A DNA stretch of 64,000 nucleotides from Mesodorylaimus sp. YZB2_4 (lineage: Eukaryota; Nematoda; Enoplea; Dorylaimida; Dorylaimidae), in contig JASANH010000938.1 of assembly GCA_030248295.1 (NCBI GenBank), positions 2,294,001-2,358,000 of the forward strand, written 5' to 3'. Shown piece after piece: positions 39,501 to 48,217 of the stretch. Position 1 is the first letter of the stretch; each line of letters starts with the position of its first letter. Under the pieces are notes generated by a model that saw nothing but the letters and a program-made list of their open reading frames with translations, did no database searches and was not told the DNA's origin. The position numbers were made by a program, and so were the translations under genes.

Positions 39501-42500
39501 GATGGTCTTTAAGTGTGGACCTGATCTGATTTTAACGATCATCGCTTTCAGGTTTTCAAAGACGGACTGGAACCACTCTTTGGAAATGTGGATTCAGTGT
39601 TGGGTCGAGCTCGTTATATGATCAAATCAGCTAGCCCAGGGGTCGATACGACATTGCTCGAAAAGGAAACGGAGAAATTATCGTCGTCGTTATTCGATTT
39701 AAAGAGCAAGGTAGGAAAACCAGGGTAGCCGAGAGTGCTGGCTGATTGTATTGGTTGTCTTTCTTAGATTGCCGAACGAGAAAAACAACTGGATAATGCT
39801 GGAACATACCAAGACTCGTTGGACCACTTGCTGTGCTGGTTGGCCGAACAGGAAGGCGCCATTGGCATTTCACCTTCTGCCGATCCGAAGGTCTTGAAAG
39901 CCCAGATTGAGGCGCAGAAGGTGGGTAGTCTGAGGTGATCTTGGGGAAGCCGCAACACAGTACGAGCGCACTTTTTAGTTTTTGCAAAAACTGATCAACG
40001 ATAAGTATCCGAGCATTGAAAGTTTCAAGAAATCGGCGGAAAGAATGGCACAAAGGGCCTCTCCAGAAGAACGAGATAATCTTCTCAGACAGGCTAACGA
40101 AATTTCAGACAGGTACGCTGAGCTTTGATGCGGGGTAGGCTCAATTGATGTAAGCTGATGTTCTCTGGTTGCAGATACGACGGTTTGGTAAATGGCGCTA
40201 AAGAAAGACGCGATAAACTGCAAAGCGCTCTCGAATTAGCCGAACAGTGGGCGGAAGACTACCCGCCGTTATTGTCGTGGCTCGACAACGCGGAACGGCG
40301 TTTACAGAAGGAGTATGTTTCAATCGACGCCGAGCGAATGGCATCGCAGATCGATGACCATAAGGTACTGTAGGATGGACCTGGAATGGTCAGTGTTTCC
40401 ATACTTGCAAATAATGTCTCTTTTAGACTCTTCATGAGGAAATTGAAGGACATCGGCCGCTTATGGACAGTGTGATCGAACTGGGCACCCATCTGAGAGA
40501 TATGGTCGCCGATGACGAGGCGGATCAGTTGGATCAGCAACTTATCGAATTGGCCACACGATACGATCAGCTTGGTGCGAAGTCCGTGCAAGTGGAAGAA
40601 GACCTGCTTAGAGTTGCCGCAGGATTGGACGACTTCTTGTCACGCACGGATGAACTGGGTATTTGGCTGGACGATGTTGGAACGCAGTTGGAACGTTTCG
40701 AAACGCTCAGTGCTATTCCGGATACGTTGCAAGAACAGACACAGGACTTGATGGTAAGTGCGAACAGTGAAGCGGGGCCTCGAGGTTATGAAGATGGTCC
40801 GTTTGAATTTAGACTATCGGTGAGGAAATCAATGATCAACAACAGAAGGTGAGCGAGGTCATTGACGAAGGCCGAGAACTATGCAAACACGCTCGCGGTG
40901 ACGAAGCGGTCGCATTGCAAGGGAAGCTCGATGGGTTACGATGGCGATATAGTGAATTGAGCAAAACGGTAGATAAGAAATTGGGCGCCGTTCAAGAAAT
41001 AATGCCTTTGGCTGAAACATTCGAATACTCGAACAAAGTCCTCGGCACATGGTTGGGTGACGTGGAAAGCGACTTGGACAAAATCGATGATGCCGTCTTG
41101 GACGAGAAACATGCTCTGATTAGCGTAAGTGGACTTTGCATTTGGGGTTTATTTGTGAAACTGACGGAATTTATTACCTGTTTAGAATATCGAGCACGAT
41201 ATGAAAGAATTCCGGCCAGTTCTGGGCGATCTGACCGTGTCAGGGACGAGACTGTCCCAGCTTTGTCCTGGTGATCAAACAGCATTGACGGACGGTGTCG
41301 TCGCTCGAACTCAAAAGCGATTTGAGAACGTAGAAGACCAGGTCCGCAAGAAGAGCGAGCAGTTGTCACGGCTGATGGACGTTCGGGGAGAAGTTGTGGA
41401 GAATATGGACGACTTGATCGACTGGTTCCAGAAAGCGGAGGCTCAGATTCTAGAAGCTGGCGCTGCTCCTGCTGAGCCTAATACCGCTAAGAAGCAGTTG
41501 CAAGATCAGAAGTTGCTTCATGCGGATGTCGGATCACAGAGGGCAAGAAGCAGAGAAACGACAAATGCGGCAAAGAAGCTGCTAAAGGACGTTATGGGCG
41601 ACGATGCGCAAGCCATCGAGGATAAGATCGAGGTATGATAATATCAGACTTTGGGTGTGGCTCGAGTCCAATAGTTGAGTTTCCTTGCTTCAGGTTTTGA
41701 AAGAACTCTCGGACAACGTTCACCAGTTAAGTTCTGATCGATTGAACGTCCTGGAGCAAGCTGTGCCCCTGGCCGAGCATTTCGATGCCACTCGCAACGA
41801 TCTGGGCAAGTGGTTGGACGTCATCGAAAACGAATTAGAAGCTGTGCCATCGGTGGTTGCAGGGTTGCATCCTGAGCAGCTAAGGAAACACCTGGACCAT
41901 AATAAGGTATGGGGGCGACTGAAGTTATGAGCCTATCAGTCATCTTTAGTGCGCACTTGGTGACGGTGATTCCTCGTTGCAGGCTCTGCAAGATTCGATC
42001 CAAGAAAATAAGCCTTTGTTGGACAGTCTTAATAAAAGCGGAGGAGCTTTGAGCCAACTGTGCAATTCGAATGATTCGAATTTGATCAATGACGTTCTCG
42101 ATCAAATGAACTGCCGATTTGAAAGTGCGCGGGAACAAGCCCGGTCCAGAGGGCACGCGTTGAACGATGCCTTGCAGCAGTCCTTGGAAGTGGCCGATCA
42201 GTTGGATAATATGCTGGATTCGTTGGCTGTTACAGCGGATCGTGTACGTCATCCAGAACCAGTGGCGGGTCATCCGGATCGTATCCGAGAGCAAGTGCAA
42301 GACAACTCAGCACTAATGGACGAGCTGGAACAGAAGCACGATGCCTATAACAACATCTTGGCTGCTGCTGACGATATCCTACGCAAAGCCGATCCATCTG
42401 ATCCTGCTGTGGCTGAAATCAAAGGCAAAATGGACACGTTGAATTCGTTATGGAACGAAATTTTGTCAGCCACTGAACTGCGCGGCCGAAAATTGGATGA

Positions 42501-45500
42501 CACTTTAGCCGTTGCGCAAAAATTCTGGGACGAATTACACAGTTGCGAGGAAGCACTGAAGAACTTGCAGCAACGACTGGACACCGCCGATCCGCCCGGA
42601 TGCGAACCAGACGCAGTGGAAGCTCAGCGAGCTAATTTGGCCGAAGTGGAAGCTGCCCTTCACGAACAAGCGCCCAGGATCGACGCGTGCCGGGAAACTG
42701 GCCAGAAGCTGTTGCAAATGGTTGGCGAACCTGAAAAGCCAGAATTACAACATTATATTGATGGTTTGAACACCGCTTGGGAAACTGTGACGGCAGCTTT
42801 CCATCGTCGTCATGATGACTTGCTCGAAGCCATGGAGAAGGCTATGAGCTTCCACGAAATGCTTGGCGATGTGACGGAGTACTTGGCGAACGCTGAACAA
42901 AGATTCCATTCATTGGAACCTATCAGTGCGAATTTGTTGGAACTGCAAGAACAAATCGAAGAAATCGCAGCTTTCAAAGACGAACTGGATCAACAGTCGG
43001 TCGTGTTGCAGCAACTGAATCAGCAGTGTGATCAGCTGGCTGAAGGACGCAGTTCAGATCAGGCTGTTGCAGTGAAACGACCGATGCAAGAACTGAATAA
43101 GCGATGGGATCACTTAACGTCTGGCGTTCGGCAGCGTCGAGATAAACTGGACGAGGCTTACGTCAAAGCTGGCCATTTCCAGCAGGCTTTGGATCAAGTA
43201 TTGGACTGGATCGAGAAGACGAATAAGACAGTGGACGACATACGCCCAGTGCCGGGTGACTTGAAGCAGATCGAGATTGAAATAGCTAAGCACAAGGTAA
43301 GGACTGCAGGTTCCATTTGTGAAATGTGTGCCCTCATGCCGACTCTTTAGGTACTCCAAAACGATGTCCACTCTCGCCAAACCAGTGTCGACACATTAAA
43401 CGATGCTGGCCGAAAATTACTGGCTGCCCACGTTGATGCCGATCCGAAAGGCACACAACAGAAAATGGACGCCTTGAATACGTCGTGGACGGCCTTGTTG
43501 GACAAACTTGCTGCCAAGGGCTTAGAACTCGAGGTGTGCAAAGGAGAAGCCGCAAAATTCGGCGACCAAGTTCAACACTGGCTTCACTGGCTGGCTGACG
43601 TTGACGATTTCTTGTCGGCGTCCAAAGCTGTCGGTGGTCTGCCAGAAACTACCAGAGACCAGTTGGATAACTTTATGGTTAGTGTAGACTGTGAACCCAG
43701 TTTTCGTGAAGTATGCGCAACTTGTTGTTGCTTCAGGTACTTTATGAAGAGATGAAAAGCAATCAGCCTAAAATCGAAGAAACGCTTCGGCTCGGTGAAG
43801 AGTACGCTGCTAAATCGCCAGAAAATGCAGCATCGGCTTTGGCACAGAATGTGAAAACATTGAAACAACGATGGGACGCAGCGTTGAACAAAGCAAACGA
43901 TAGAAAGGTGCGTAACGCAGATGGGGCATACTCATACTAATTAGTAAGCTGTGGCAGAGAGGCTAATGTTGTGTTCTTCAGACAAAGCTGGAGATCGCTT
44001 ACACGGACGCGTTGGAATTCGACGAGTTGATGAAACAGTTCGTAGAATGGTTGATGAACGCTGAACAGTACCTGAACGGACTTCTGCCTGTGTCGCGTTT
44101 GATGGAAGGAATCGAATCGCAGATGAGCGAGCACACGGTAAGTGGTGGAGGGTCCGACGATCGTAGCAGAATCGTTCTGCTGAATTCGAGACGAGGCTCT
44201 ATGGAGGGCAGTAAGGTCGTTTGCTTTCTAGCAATTCCGTGACGAAGTGAATGCCGAGCGGGCTGTCGCTTTGGAGTTGAACGAAAAGGGCACAAAATTG
44301 AAATACTATTGTCAGAAGCAAGACGTCATTTTGATCAAGAATCTGTTGGTTTCTACTCAGCACCGATGGGATAAAGTGGTATCGAGAACGGCAGATCGTA
44401 CTAAGCAATTGGATCACGCCTATGCTGATGTCCGAGAAGTGAGTTGAATTCTTGAAGACTGGGATTTCAGGAAATTATATTTGGTTTGTTTTAGTTTCAC
44501 ATCTTATGGACTGGGTTGTGCGATTGGTGTGGCGAGAGCCTTCGTCGATTGGAAGAAGCGCGTACACCTGCCAGAACAAATAAGCCAGAAAAAATTCGCG
44601 AGAATTTAAACGAGCACAAGGTGAGCATTTTTTTAAACGAAAATCCTCAAACCAATCCAATGCCGATTTTTTTGTTTTTTGCAGGAGTTCCAAAAGGAGC
44701 TCGGCAGTCGTCAGCCAACTTACGACACGGCCATGAAATTAGGCAAGCAGTTGAAAGATCACGCCCCGAAGAGTGAACAACCAGTCGTTCAGGAGATGTT
44801 GGACACATTACGCGAAAAGTGGAACGCTCTCTGCAATCGGTCGATCGATCGGCAGCGCGAACTGGAAGAAGACCTACTGTTCGCCGGACAGTTCAAGGAA
44901 GCTGTTGACGGTCTTTTGAAATGGTTGGCCGAAGTCGAACCGACCTTGTCATCGGATACAGGTCTGTGCGGAGACATTGACACTGTCACCCAACTGGTCG
45001 ATCGGCATAAGAATTTTCTGACGCAACTGAAAGCTCGAGAAGCCACCGTCGAGACAGTACGGAAGGCGGGCGATGAGCTGATTCGAGCTGGGGAAAATCC
45101 GGAAGTTGAGGGGCAACTAGCGGAACTAAATGCCAAATGGGAAAATATTAAACTGCTGGCGGCGGACAAGGAAGCTCGTTTGGCCGACGCTAAGGCGCTG
45201 GCTGAGAAATTCTATCACGGCGCCCATGCAACGTTAGAATGGCTTTCCGACATGGAGACCAAAGTTAAGTACGCTGGTGCCATACCGGACGACGAGGAAC
45301 AGTTGACCAAACAGCTCCAGCAGCTGGAAGTAAGTGCAGTCACGCTGCTCTTATAAAGTGGCAACTCAACCCTGTTGCCTGTTTAGAAACTTCAAGAAGA
45401 GCTGATCGCGCAGAAAGCTCAGCTAGGCGACGTCTTGGCGCTTGGAAACGATATTTTGAGCAAATGCCATCCAGATGCCGTCCAGCCAATGAAGCAGTGG

Positions 45501-47696
45501 TTGGTCATTTTACAAGCTCGCTATGACGAAGTGGCGTCTTGGGCTCAAGAGCGAGAAAATCGACTGAAAGACCAACTGAACGCTTTACGAGAGCAAGATG
45601 AATTGTTGGATAATTTGCTGACATGGCTGATGGAAAAGGAGGCTTACCTGCAAGACTTGGAAACTGAAGCGATTCCAGAAGACTTGCCGCTTGTAGAACA
45701 GTAAGGAATCGTGATAGTTGGCAGCGTCTATTCGGTCAAAATGTTTTGTGTTTCAGCCTTATCGAAGAGCACGCTCAATTTGAAGATACTTTACGTTCGC
45801 GCCAACCCGATTTTGATGAAGCTACCAAAGGAAGACGTCGACAAGATCAGGTTGAACAACCACAAGGAAAGGATACCAAATCTAAAAAACCCAGGTATGG
45901 GTTCTTAGCAATCTTTTCTGTGATTGTACCCACTATTTGCTAATGTTGACGGTACCTGGTTTACATTTTAGACGTGCAATTGATCGAGGCCGCAATCCAA
46001 AAGTGCAACAAGTGTCCGAAAAGTTCAGTCATGTTTGGCTTATGTCCTTGGATCGGAAGCGTAAGCTGGATGAAATGTTGAATCATCTTCGAGAACTCCG
46101 CAAAATGCGCGATTTCAATTTCGACGATTGGCGTCGTCGATACACGGCGTGGATGAACAACAAGAAGTCGCGTGTTATGGATTTCTTCCGGCGACAGGAC
46201 AAAGATGGCGATGGCAAAGTGACGAGAGAAGAATTTATCGAAGGCATTTTGCAGTCGAGTAAGTATGTAGTGTTTACTGTCAGACCATGGACTAACTAGC
46301 GCTGTTCCTATTTTTTGCCCTCATCTCAGGCTGGTACCGAGGCCCTCGTAAGTTGATGGCCGTCTTCTTAGCTGTGACACCCTCTTGTCCCCGTTGCATG
46401 CCTGTGAAGTCGGCCGAAAGAGTGGCATGCATAATATTGCAGCAGACCGCCTGTACGAGCCTGTGATGTGAATATGGTTTGTCATTTCAGAATTCCCGAC
46501 GACCCGAATGGAAATGAATGCAGTAGCGGACATTTTCGATAAGGACGGCGATGGTTATATCGATTATCGCGAGTTCATAAATGCTTTACGCCCCGATCGA
46601 GAAGTAAGAATATGACTTGTATTACTCTGACATAGTGCTATATGTCGGCACTTCTAGACGACGCAACCAAAAACTGATGCCCAACGCATCAAGAGCGAAG
46701 TCCAAAGACAAGCTCAGATGTGCACATGTCGAAAGAAATACGAAATCCAAGAAGTTGGAGAGGGAAAATATCGAGTAAGTTGCTTGGCTGTGCAATCTTG
46801 GGAGAGGGGTGAATAAGTAGTCGTTTTTGTCTGTAGTTCGGCGAGCAGCTTCGCTTGGTTCGAATTTTACGATCGACTGTTATGGTGCGTGTTGGTGGTG
46901 GATGGGTTGCGTTGGACGAATTCTTGGTCAAGAACGACCCTTGCAGAGGTAGGAAACTTTGTAATTTCCCGGGCTCTTCTGTGCACTAGTTACGTTTCCG
47001 TTTCAGCCAAGGGCAGGACCAACATTGAACTCCGAGAAAAGTTCATTTTGGCCGAAGGTGTTAGTCAAACGATGCTGCCATTTAAGTCGAAGAATCCACG
47101 CGGTGGTGTTGCTGGTTCGCACGCATCTAGTAGCTCCGGCTCATCTATGGCGAGTCCTCATGTTTCTCATCAACCGCATGATCATCATCATCACCATCGA
47201 CACACACCCGGTCCCATAATCAAGGTACGAGTCTGTTGCGTTTTTTACACCAAAGTGATAAATTCGGCGTTTGTATTTTCAGGTGCGAGAAAAGACCGAA
47301 CGTAGTATGCCAATGAGCAAAAGTCCGAGGACACCTCATCAAAATGGCAACAGCAGCGCGGACTCGGAGGTGTCTGGAATACTATCCACTTCTCGACGCT
47401 CGAGCGCTGACTTGCTTAGTCCAGGTATGAGTTCTTTATGTTTGTCATTGACAGCCCTGGTGAAACGCTGCCTTTCAGATGCGCCAACATCTGGTGGAGC
47501 ACGACGCGTGAATGGTGCGACGTCGTCTCGTCCATCTTCGCGCGGCGGAACGAATATTCCAGCCCCCACGCAGACATCCAGACCGCCGTCCAGAGCCGGG
47601 TCGGACATCTCGGACATTTCGCTTCGTTCCCACGATTCGCTGAGTGCTGCCACGCCGACGAGGATACCATCGGCTAGAAAACGAATTCAGAAGTAA
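9325..47696 (+). CDS. vab-10: Spectraplakin (vab-10 / short stop / MACF1-dystonin family), whole gene
   Basis: This giant cytolinker gene encodes proteins that bridge actin, microtubules and, through plectin repeats, filament or junction partners. I traced 24 shared exons (9325-26644, residues 1-1354). The last shared exon ends in phase 0. It can be followed by the plectin-repeat exon (27863-34756, own TAA; total 3651 residues), or, skipping it, by 35 exons from 36030 to 47696 (total 4478 residues). Both acceptors are phase 0, so both joins keep frame, whereas reading out of the plectin exon into 36030 does not. This matches the A and B isoform classes known for nematode VAB-10. Domain order: N-terminal tail, CH1, CH2, plakin domain with SH3, then plectin repeats or spectrin repeats, EF-hand pair, GAS2 and a Ser/Arg/Gly-rich tail. 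The ATG at 9325 sits in a good context (CACCATGG). Exon coordinates are given in the sub-features. Confidence 0.95.
11266..11443 (+). CDS. Weak candidate alternative first exon of spectraplakin
   Basis: ATG at 11266 opens a protein-like frame ([20 protein letters not shown]...[13 protein letters not shown]) of 59 codons plus one base up to a possible donor (GAGG|GTATAA). The exit phase matches the CH1 exon at 14033, so an alternative N-terminus is conceivable. The donor is mediocre and overlapping frames are also open, so this is only a candidate. Confidence 0.22.
13475..13610 (+). CDS. vab-10: Candidate alternative first exon of spectraplakin with a GC donor
   Basis: ATG at 13475 opens 45 codons plus one base: [20 protein letters not shown] through [10 protein letters not shown]. 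The exit phase is that of the conserved first exon, and the join to 14033 would read ...[19 protein letters not shown]. This resembles the alternative dystonin N-terminus, which ends in an acidic Tyr-containing helix just before DERDxxQKKTF. The donor would be the non-canonical TTTAG|GCAAAA. A GC donor is also needed in the neighbouring ABHD2 gene. The composition is clearly more protein-like than the surrounding intron. Confidence 0.5.
14033..17489 (+). CDS. vab-10: Spectraplakin CH1 exons (first calponin-homology domain)
   Basis: Exons 14033-14094, 16744-16833, 16897-16974 and 17397-17489 encode residues 60-167. Together they form CH1, the first half of the actin-binding domain. Diagnostic stretches are [54 protein letters not shown] and [20 protein letters not shown] followed by WSIILHFQ. 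Each intron has good GT-AG signals and every exon is in phase. The intron 14095-16743 (2.6 kb) shows no further exon. It contains a C-run near 15440-15455 and a region (15700-15900) rich in GGAAAA/CAGGGAAA words typical of a degraded dispersed repeat. Confidence 0.95.
17490..22046. other. Intron between CH1 and CH2, outside the transmembrane exon
   Basis: This 4.6-kb intron separates the two CH domains. Apart from the 19295-20365 exon I see no supported coding sequence. A long G run interrupts the sequence near 18385-18407. The placement of a large alternative start exon here implies an internal promoter, probably upstream of 19295, but no specific element can be named. Confidence 0.5.
19295..20365 (+). 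CDS. vab-10: Alternative first exon encoding a transmembrane N-terminus that joins CH2
   Basis: ATG at 19295 starts 357 codons that stay open to a donor-like site (ATCAAA|GTAAATC). The exit is phase 0, which is what the CH2 exon at 22047 needs; the join reads ...[15 protein letters not shown]. The product has two hydrophobic segments: residues about 59-83 ([20 protein letters not shown]) and about 207-229 ([20 protein letters not shown]). The second is followed by a basic stretch ([13 protein letters not shown]). Between them is an acidic Asp/Glu/Arg-rich region; after them come a Gln run and an Arg/Ser-rich region. The resulting protein would lack CH1 and have a membrane anchor before CH2, comparable to the membrane-anchored dystonin/MACF1 'a2' type isoforms described in mammals. 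An in-frame ATG at 19397 could also be used. It could instead be an independent nested gene, since the frame stays open to 20557. Confidence 0.6.
22047..22522 (+). CDS. vab-10: Spectraplakin CH2 exons (second calponin-homology domain)
   Basis: Exons 22047-22210, 22263-22381 and 22431-22522 encode residues 168-292, forming CH2. Recognisable blocks are [60 protein letters not shown] and [17 protein letters not shown]. Introns are short (52 and 49 bases). With CH1 this makes a canonical F-actin-binding domain; without CH1 (transmembrane start) actin binding would be expected to be weaker, by family knowledge. Confidence 0.95.
22580..26644 (+). CDS. vab-10: Spectraplakin plakin domain exons, including the SH3 subdomain
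   Basis: Sixteen exons: 22580-22696, 22758-22853, 22909-23300, 23354-23534, 23592-23798, 23860-24129, 24184-24279, 24336-24605, 24663-24932, 24997-25320, 25384-25544, 25605-25743, 25798-25988, 26044-26206, 26280-26363, 26420-26644. They encode residues 293-1354, an array of spectrin-type helical repeats with an SH3 fold inserted across the exon pair 24336/24663 ([19 protein letters not shown], then [12 protein letters not shown]). This is the rod-like plakin domain that scaffolds membrane or junction partners in the family. All exon lengths keep phase. The final exon ends in phase 0 at GTATGA and is the branch point for the two C-terminal arms. Confidence 0.93.
26645..27862. other. Intron before the plectin-repeat exon
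   Basis: No coding exon is convincing here. At 27746-27771 a mini-frame (acceptor TTATAG, then GACGCTGCGGCCATGGAAAC and a GTAAGG donor) looks like a possible start or micro-exon but fits no phase clearly. The stretch 27355-27400 has imperfect GGCAT/GGCTC repeats. Confidence 0.35.
27863..34756 (+). CDS. vab-10: Spectraplakin plectin-repeat terminal exon (A-type isoform)
   Basis: A single uninterrupted 6894-base exon follows a good acceptor (ACTCAATTGCAG) and ends at TAA (34754-34756), coding for 2297 residues. The first roughly 214 residues (27863-28506) are almost entirely Glu and Arg in an i, i+4 pattern, predicting a rigid single alpha-helix or coiled coil. After a linker, from about 28800 onward, roughly fifty plectin-repeat-like half units follow, each built around a pattern such as L.EAI..GLID ([44 protein letters not shown]). 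The tail (34280-34753) is Ser/Thr/Arg/Glu rich. In the family these repeats bind intermediate filaments or junction/hemidesmosome partners. The exon end AG|GTAACA resembles a donor, but splicing from it into 36030 would be out of frame, so I treat the stop as real. In VAB-10A the same arrangement ends the protein. Confidence 0.93.
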   Translation, partial: EEEERIRIEERRRRAEEERRLNEERQRLLLEKEQREREEEERRRRKALEDLERERQREEREREMQRLRELEEERERLAREEAERRRRERERATEEERKRREEEERRKREREEAERRRREEEDRRLREREEAERRRREEEERRRLEEEKRRQEEEERRRREEEERRRLEEERRKLEEEARRRREREEEERRRREKEEERRQRERERWEREQRERIERTTVDIPIVKETHVTHKYIPPSPVEKKTVTVVIPETKRPDVHHEWHIRHEEHMGEGIPGDTALPFDEPKPIPVDVKMREHEDETDVIMYAEETEQRTKFYELEAIKHMQTGEILTFVEAVRQGLLDLRSGEFFDIISGSRISLQDAVERGYISQSFNDCLQTRYGIRDPATGEELTLFEAIQRGLYDPECRQLRDPASGELMALYEASRLGVISMDNVHRLIKMGILKLPPLHLEQAIEQKVVDLESGQFIGRFSRETLPLREALHNGYITISSPLTPMIAVTLTECIEQRFVDPSSGDFVDKNSSEKFTLRDAVSKQNNLINLNVREVVNTGERKRITVGDAILRNIINTRQGNFTDTTQRQTLSLLHAHEQGYIQKPITLKTVAERDLIDSLGHFIDGGTKKRMTLLEAVAEGLLDPDVPHIVDPNEKDTISISDALERGILTPRGFFASPETNEEYTVHEAHKRGILVEPVKFTVFDVKGVRNTKTNQMLSFNEAVEVGAIQLTAERFVDLASNESYLLPDTVEKGRLLDPMLHMILSAMAGIRDKHGNDMNVFKAIATGVIDTKKGAFVEKQSSTHLQPKEAYERGLISLKGAMQLTALFNVHPSLIVVSKIPKVRRKRIHARVGEERVLAEGEVRMTLADAMRQGLIDARAQRFKAGDREITLQDALNQGLVDSSAEWIVPALGTTGGPTVQESVSEQMTETSQVLAPKVQPSGRTEETVTTVKRIRTKETVAAGGPGGVAVYRAITSGRGSLEVPVDGLHVFTAERDNLFDMNTGILSVPDSDRNLTLEEALELGILNSKQFTVHDKKTHENLSVSEAIERGIMDSTGHVRDHKTGRTLSLQAAIDAEYVTIAPEQPARAAPATKVIQFGAGQNVGPVMSITPIGTSVMEESEASFSLDLKSGEIVDGFSGHRMSLDEAVRTGKVGRDILRVKDALTDRELSYVDATKWGIIDKDADRYSNKRDATTHSLKEAASRGLIFLTGGVPEYSREAVRTDVRQQTRKIVTTKEAAIAGPAAFVDYSLQKVIELGWYDPKNGHFTHPDTKKQMSLKDAVMKGLFNPYESVVVNSKSGEQISFLDAVQSGVIDASTGTILDEGTNERMDLKSACERGLIRSGVLAQTLETAISSGRVDLSTGEVKSPDSSGSMQLHEAIARGIIEPNSMVVKDPSTGEEISFQDAVRAKIVDLSHGLVINKRTGDGVSLTQAVMSGTIQPVPRPGGARAPLAVAPASYSPRAAPRGGVSPGSRERLVDLGVDKQAMVKVIKDEHGVEKGEYVDSATGMKFTVRLHGDPYATQMKTTVKSTAQVQSIELEPHAELIGIDKVRDNRTGREISLADAQRLGLARVNKHGKQLTKTYAVFRSDLLNALKRGVIDPGKNENVSLPDAIKSRLIDIQDLVYVHPQSNERIDFVQAANMGLLDVTLAEVLPKGVCNPANGERISIQRAIDLRIVDPKSGNVSNPFKNEQLTWLDILKPVYASMTMEGIYDPRKGYSVPIPSAINEGLIDVKAREYHNPITNEKYSLEEASKIGLIDEGTYKAITTPNVHDWRSGKHVSLLEAVQSGLVDAQHRTVQLAKGVVVPLSKAIEEGKFPQDVGQRMRRVDKLTFAEALGRGLIDVRSNQYQDPDTVRRMTVAQALQEGYIDTGSVESQEGADERNLCNVIDSYEFDENSGRIREQKTGLYLTFREAIDRAVIDGDSLICDVDTGRTMTLRSAVNIGLINSDGKYVDKKTAAKLNLKDAVRVGLLALISSPMLASQAFAEAIKRREKEGFKFKIERPGSPKLGSPGGSRSAVEEITTFRMTPHYEPTLSLKVRTEDVSDRLRSLINDPQAYADRQHDFLHRLRDKNIDVDEKVIENPASGNRISIRDAVESGILDVVSGEVVHPSTGRRYSVPKAVHMKYIQPSAAKSVMEALNLNLEELYVSMQGVSPRSDFSPISFGSPASGASSGPTTNVYTKEVAWRGDASELRGSRGDLSQYTTVRGSRGVAEEGGSSAVYEERVVRTTEERDDEAPVVTRRVEETIRRTGGPLNAEEESSVTDQETESHLIKETTEPVNTESEGSAEESYYLRSSSIR
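34757..36029. other. 3' UTR of the A-type isoform and intron of the B-type isoform
   Basis: This stretch is T-rich and has no supported exon. It should contain the cleavage site for the A-type mRNA; no canonical AATAAA was found on the plus strand, so a variant signal must be used if the terminal-exon model is right. Open frames between 35500 and 36195 read through the intron and then run in the wrong frame of the next exon. Confidence 0.5.
36030..45894 (+). CDS. vab-10: Spectraplakin spectrin-repeat arm (B-type isoform)
   Basis: Exons: 36030-36200, 36300-36490, 36549-36699, 36758-36935, 36988-37175, 37249-37401, 37458-37634, 37697-37859, 37915-38239, 38304-38469, 38527-39498, 39552-39710, 39768-39920, 39979-40112, 40175-40364, 40427-40753, 40813-41124, 41186-41632, 41694-41906, 41983-43296, 43351-43677, 43737-43907, 43982-44137, 44232-44438, 44495-44620, 44685-45329, 45387-45700, 45757-45894. 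All have GT-AG borders and consistent phases. The product is a long chain of about 110-residue three-helix spectrin repeats with typical Trp positions ([55 protein letters not shown]), on the order of two dozen repeats. In the family this is an elastic spacer between the actin-binding and microtubule-binding ends. The segment 45757-45894 is a basic, Gln-rich hinge before the EF-hands. Confidence 0.94.
45972..47696 (+). CDS. vab-10: Spectraplakin EF-hand pair, GAS2 domain and TxIP tail
   Basis: Exons 45972-46258, 46491-46603, 46658-46774, 46837-46948, 47007-47224, 47283-47424 and 47479-47696 (TAA). EF-hand loops are [12 protein letters not shown] (about 46200-46235) and [12 protein letters not shown] (about 46540-46575), both with intact Ca-ligand spacing. 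The GAS2/GAR domain follows ([57 protein letters not shown]), known to bind microtubules. The tail has a His run (HDHHHHHRH), Ser-Arg-Gly clusters and two EB1-type TxIP motifs, TNIP (GTNIPAPT) and TRIP ([11 protein letters not shown]), the latter ten residues from the C-terminus. Together these give the microtubule-lattice and plus-end binding end of the B-type protein. Confidence 0.95.
46330..46347 (+). CDS. vab-10: Candidate 18-base micro-exon between the EF-hands
   Basis: Inside the intron 46259-46490 there is a good acceptor (CCTCATCTCAG), then 18 bases, then a near-perfect donor (GTAAGTTG). Inclusion keeps the frame (the flanking junction is phase 1) and would insert six residues (roughly WYRGPQ in place of K) between the two EF-hands, just before FPTTRMEM. 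The skipped form gives the conserved SKFPT junction. This is a likely alternatively spliced micro-exon, but no transcript evidence is available. Confidence 0.5.
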
Positions 47697-48217
47697 ATGT
47701 TCCACGAAATGCGGGATGGGCTTGTGAACACGTTTTGGAAAACTTCTCTATGCTTTCACTTTTATTCGCTGCTGATTTTTTTTCTTGCCGGTCAACATCT
47801 ATTCAAGGTAGACTTTAATATGGAAATCTGATTTGAGTTAAGAACGATACTTTTGAACTTTGGTTTTTTTGGATGCTTATATCTAAATTTTGTGTGGACT
47901 GATTTTATTTTTTTTGTTTCGACTGGTCGTGATTTGAGTTGAATATGGTTGCGGTGCGTACATCTTGGTTGATGGTTGCTAATGGTTTTCTTTCACATGT
48001 GCGCCTTTTTATTTCTATGATCGACGTAGCTTCTGCATTGCTTGTGTATTTTATGGCAGGCCTAACGTCAAAACACTCCGAAAGCGCACGGTTGTGGCCT
48101 TGTTTGTGTGATGCGTACTGCGGCGATGTTCGATGTAATTACATGACATATATTACTAGTGAATAATTATTCGGTTATACACGATCCAGGCGGAAGAGGC
48201 CTGGCCAAGGCAAATTC
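47697..48217. other. Spectraplakin 3' UTR and intergenic sequence
   Basis: T-rich sequence follows the stop codon. I see no canonical AATAAA on the plus strand and no supported coding sequence. Transcription from the gene at 48.8-49.1 kb (minus strand) would converge here. Confidence 0.5.
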
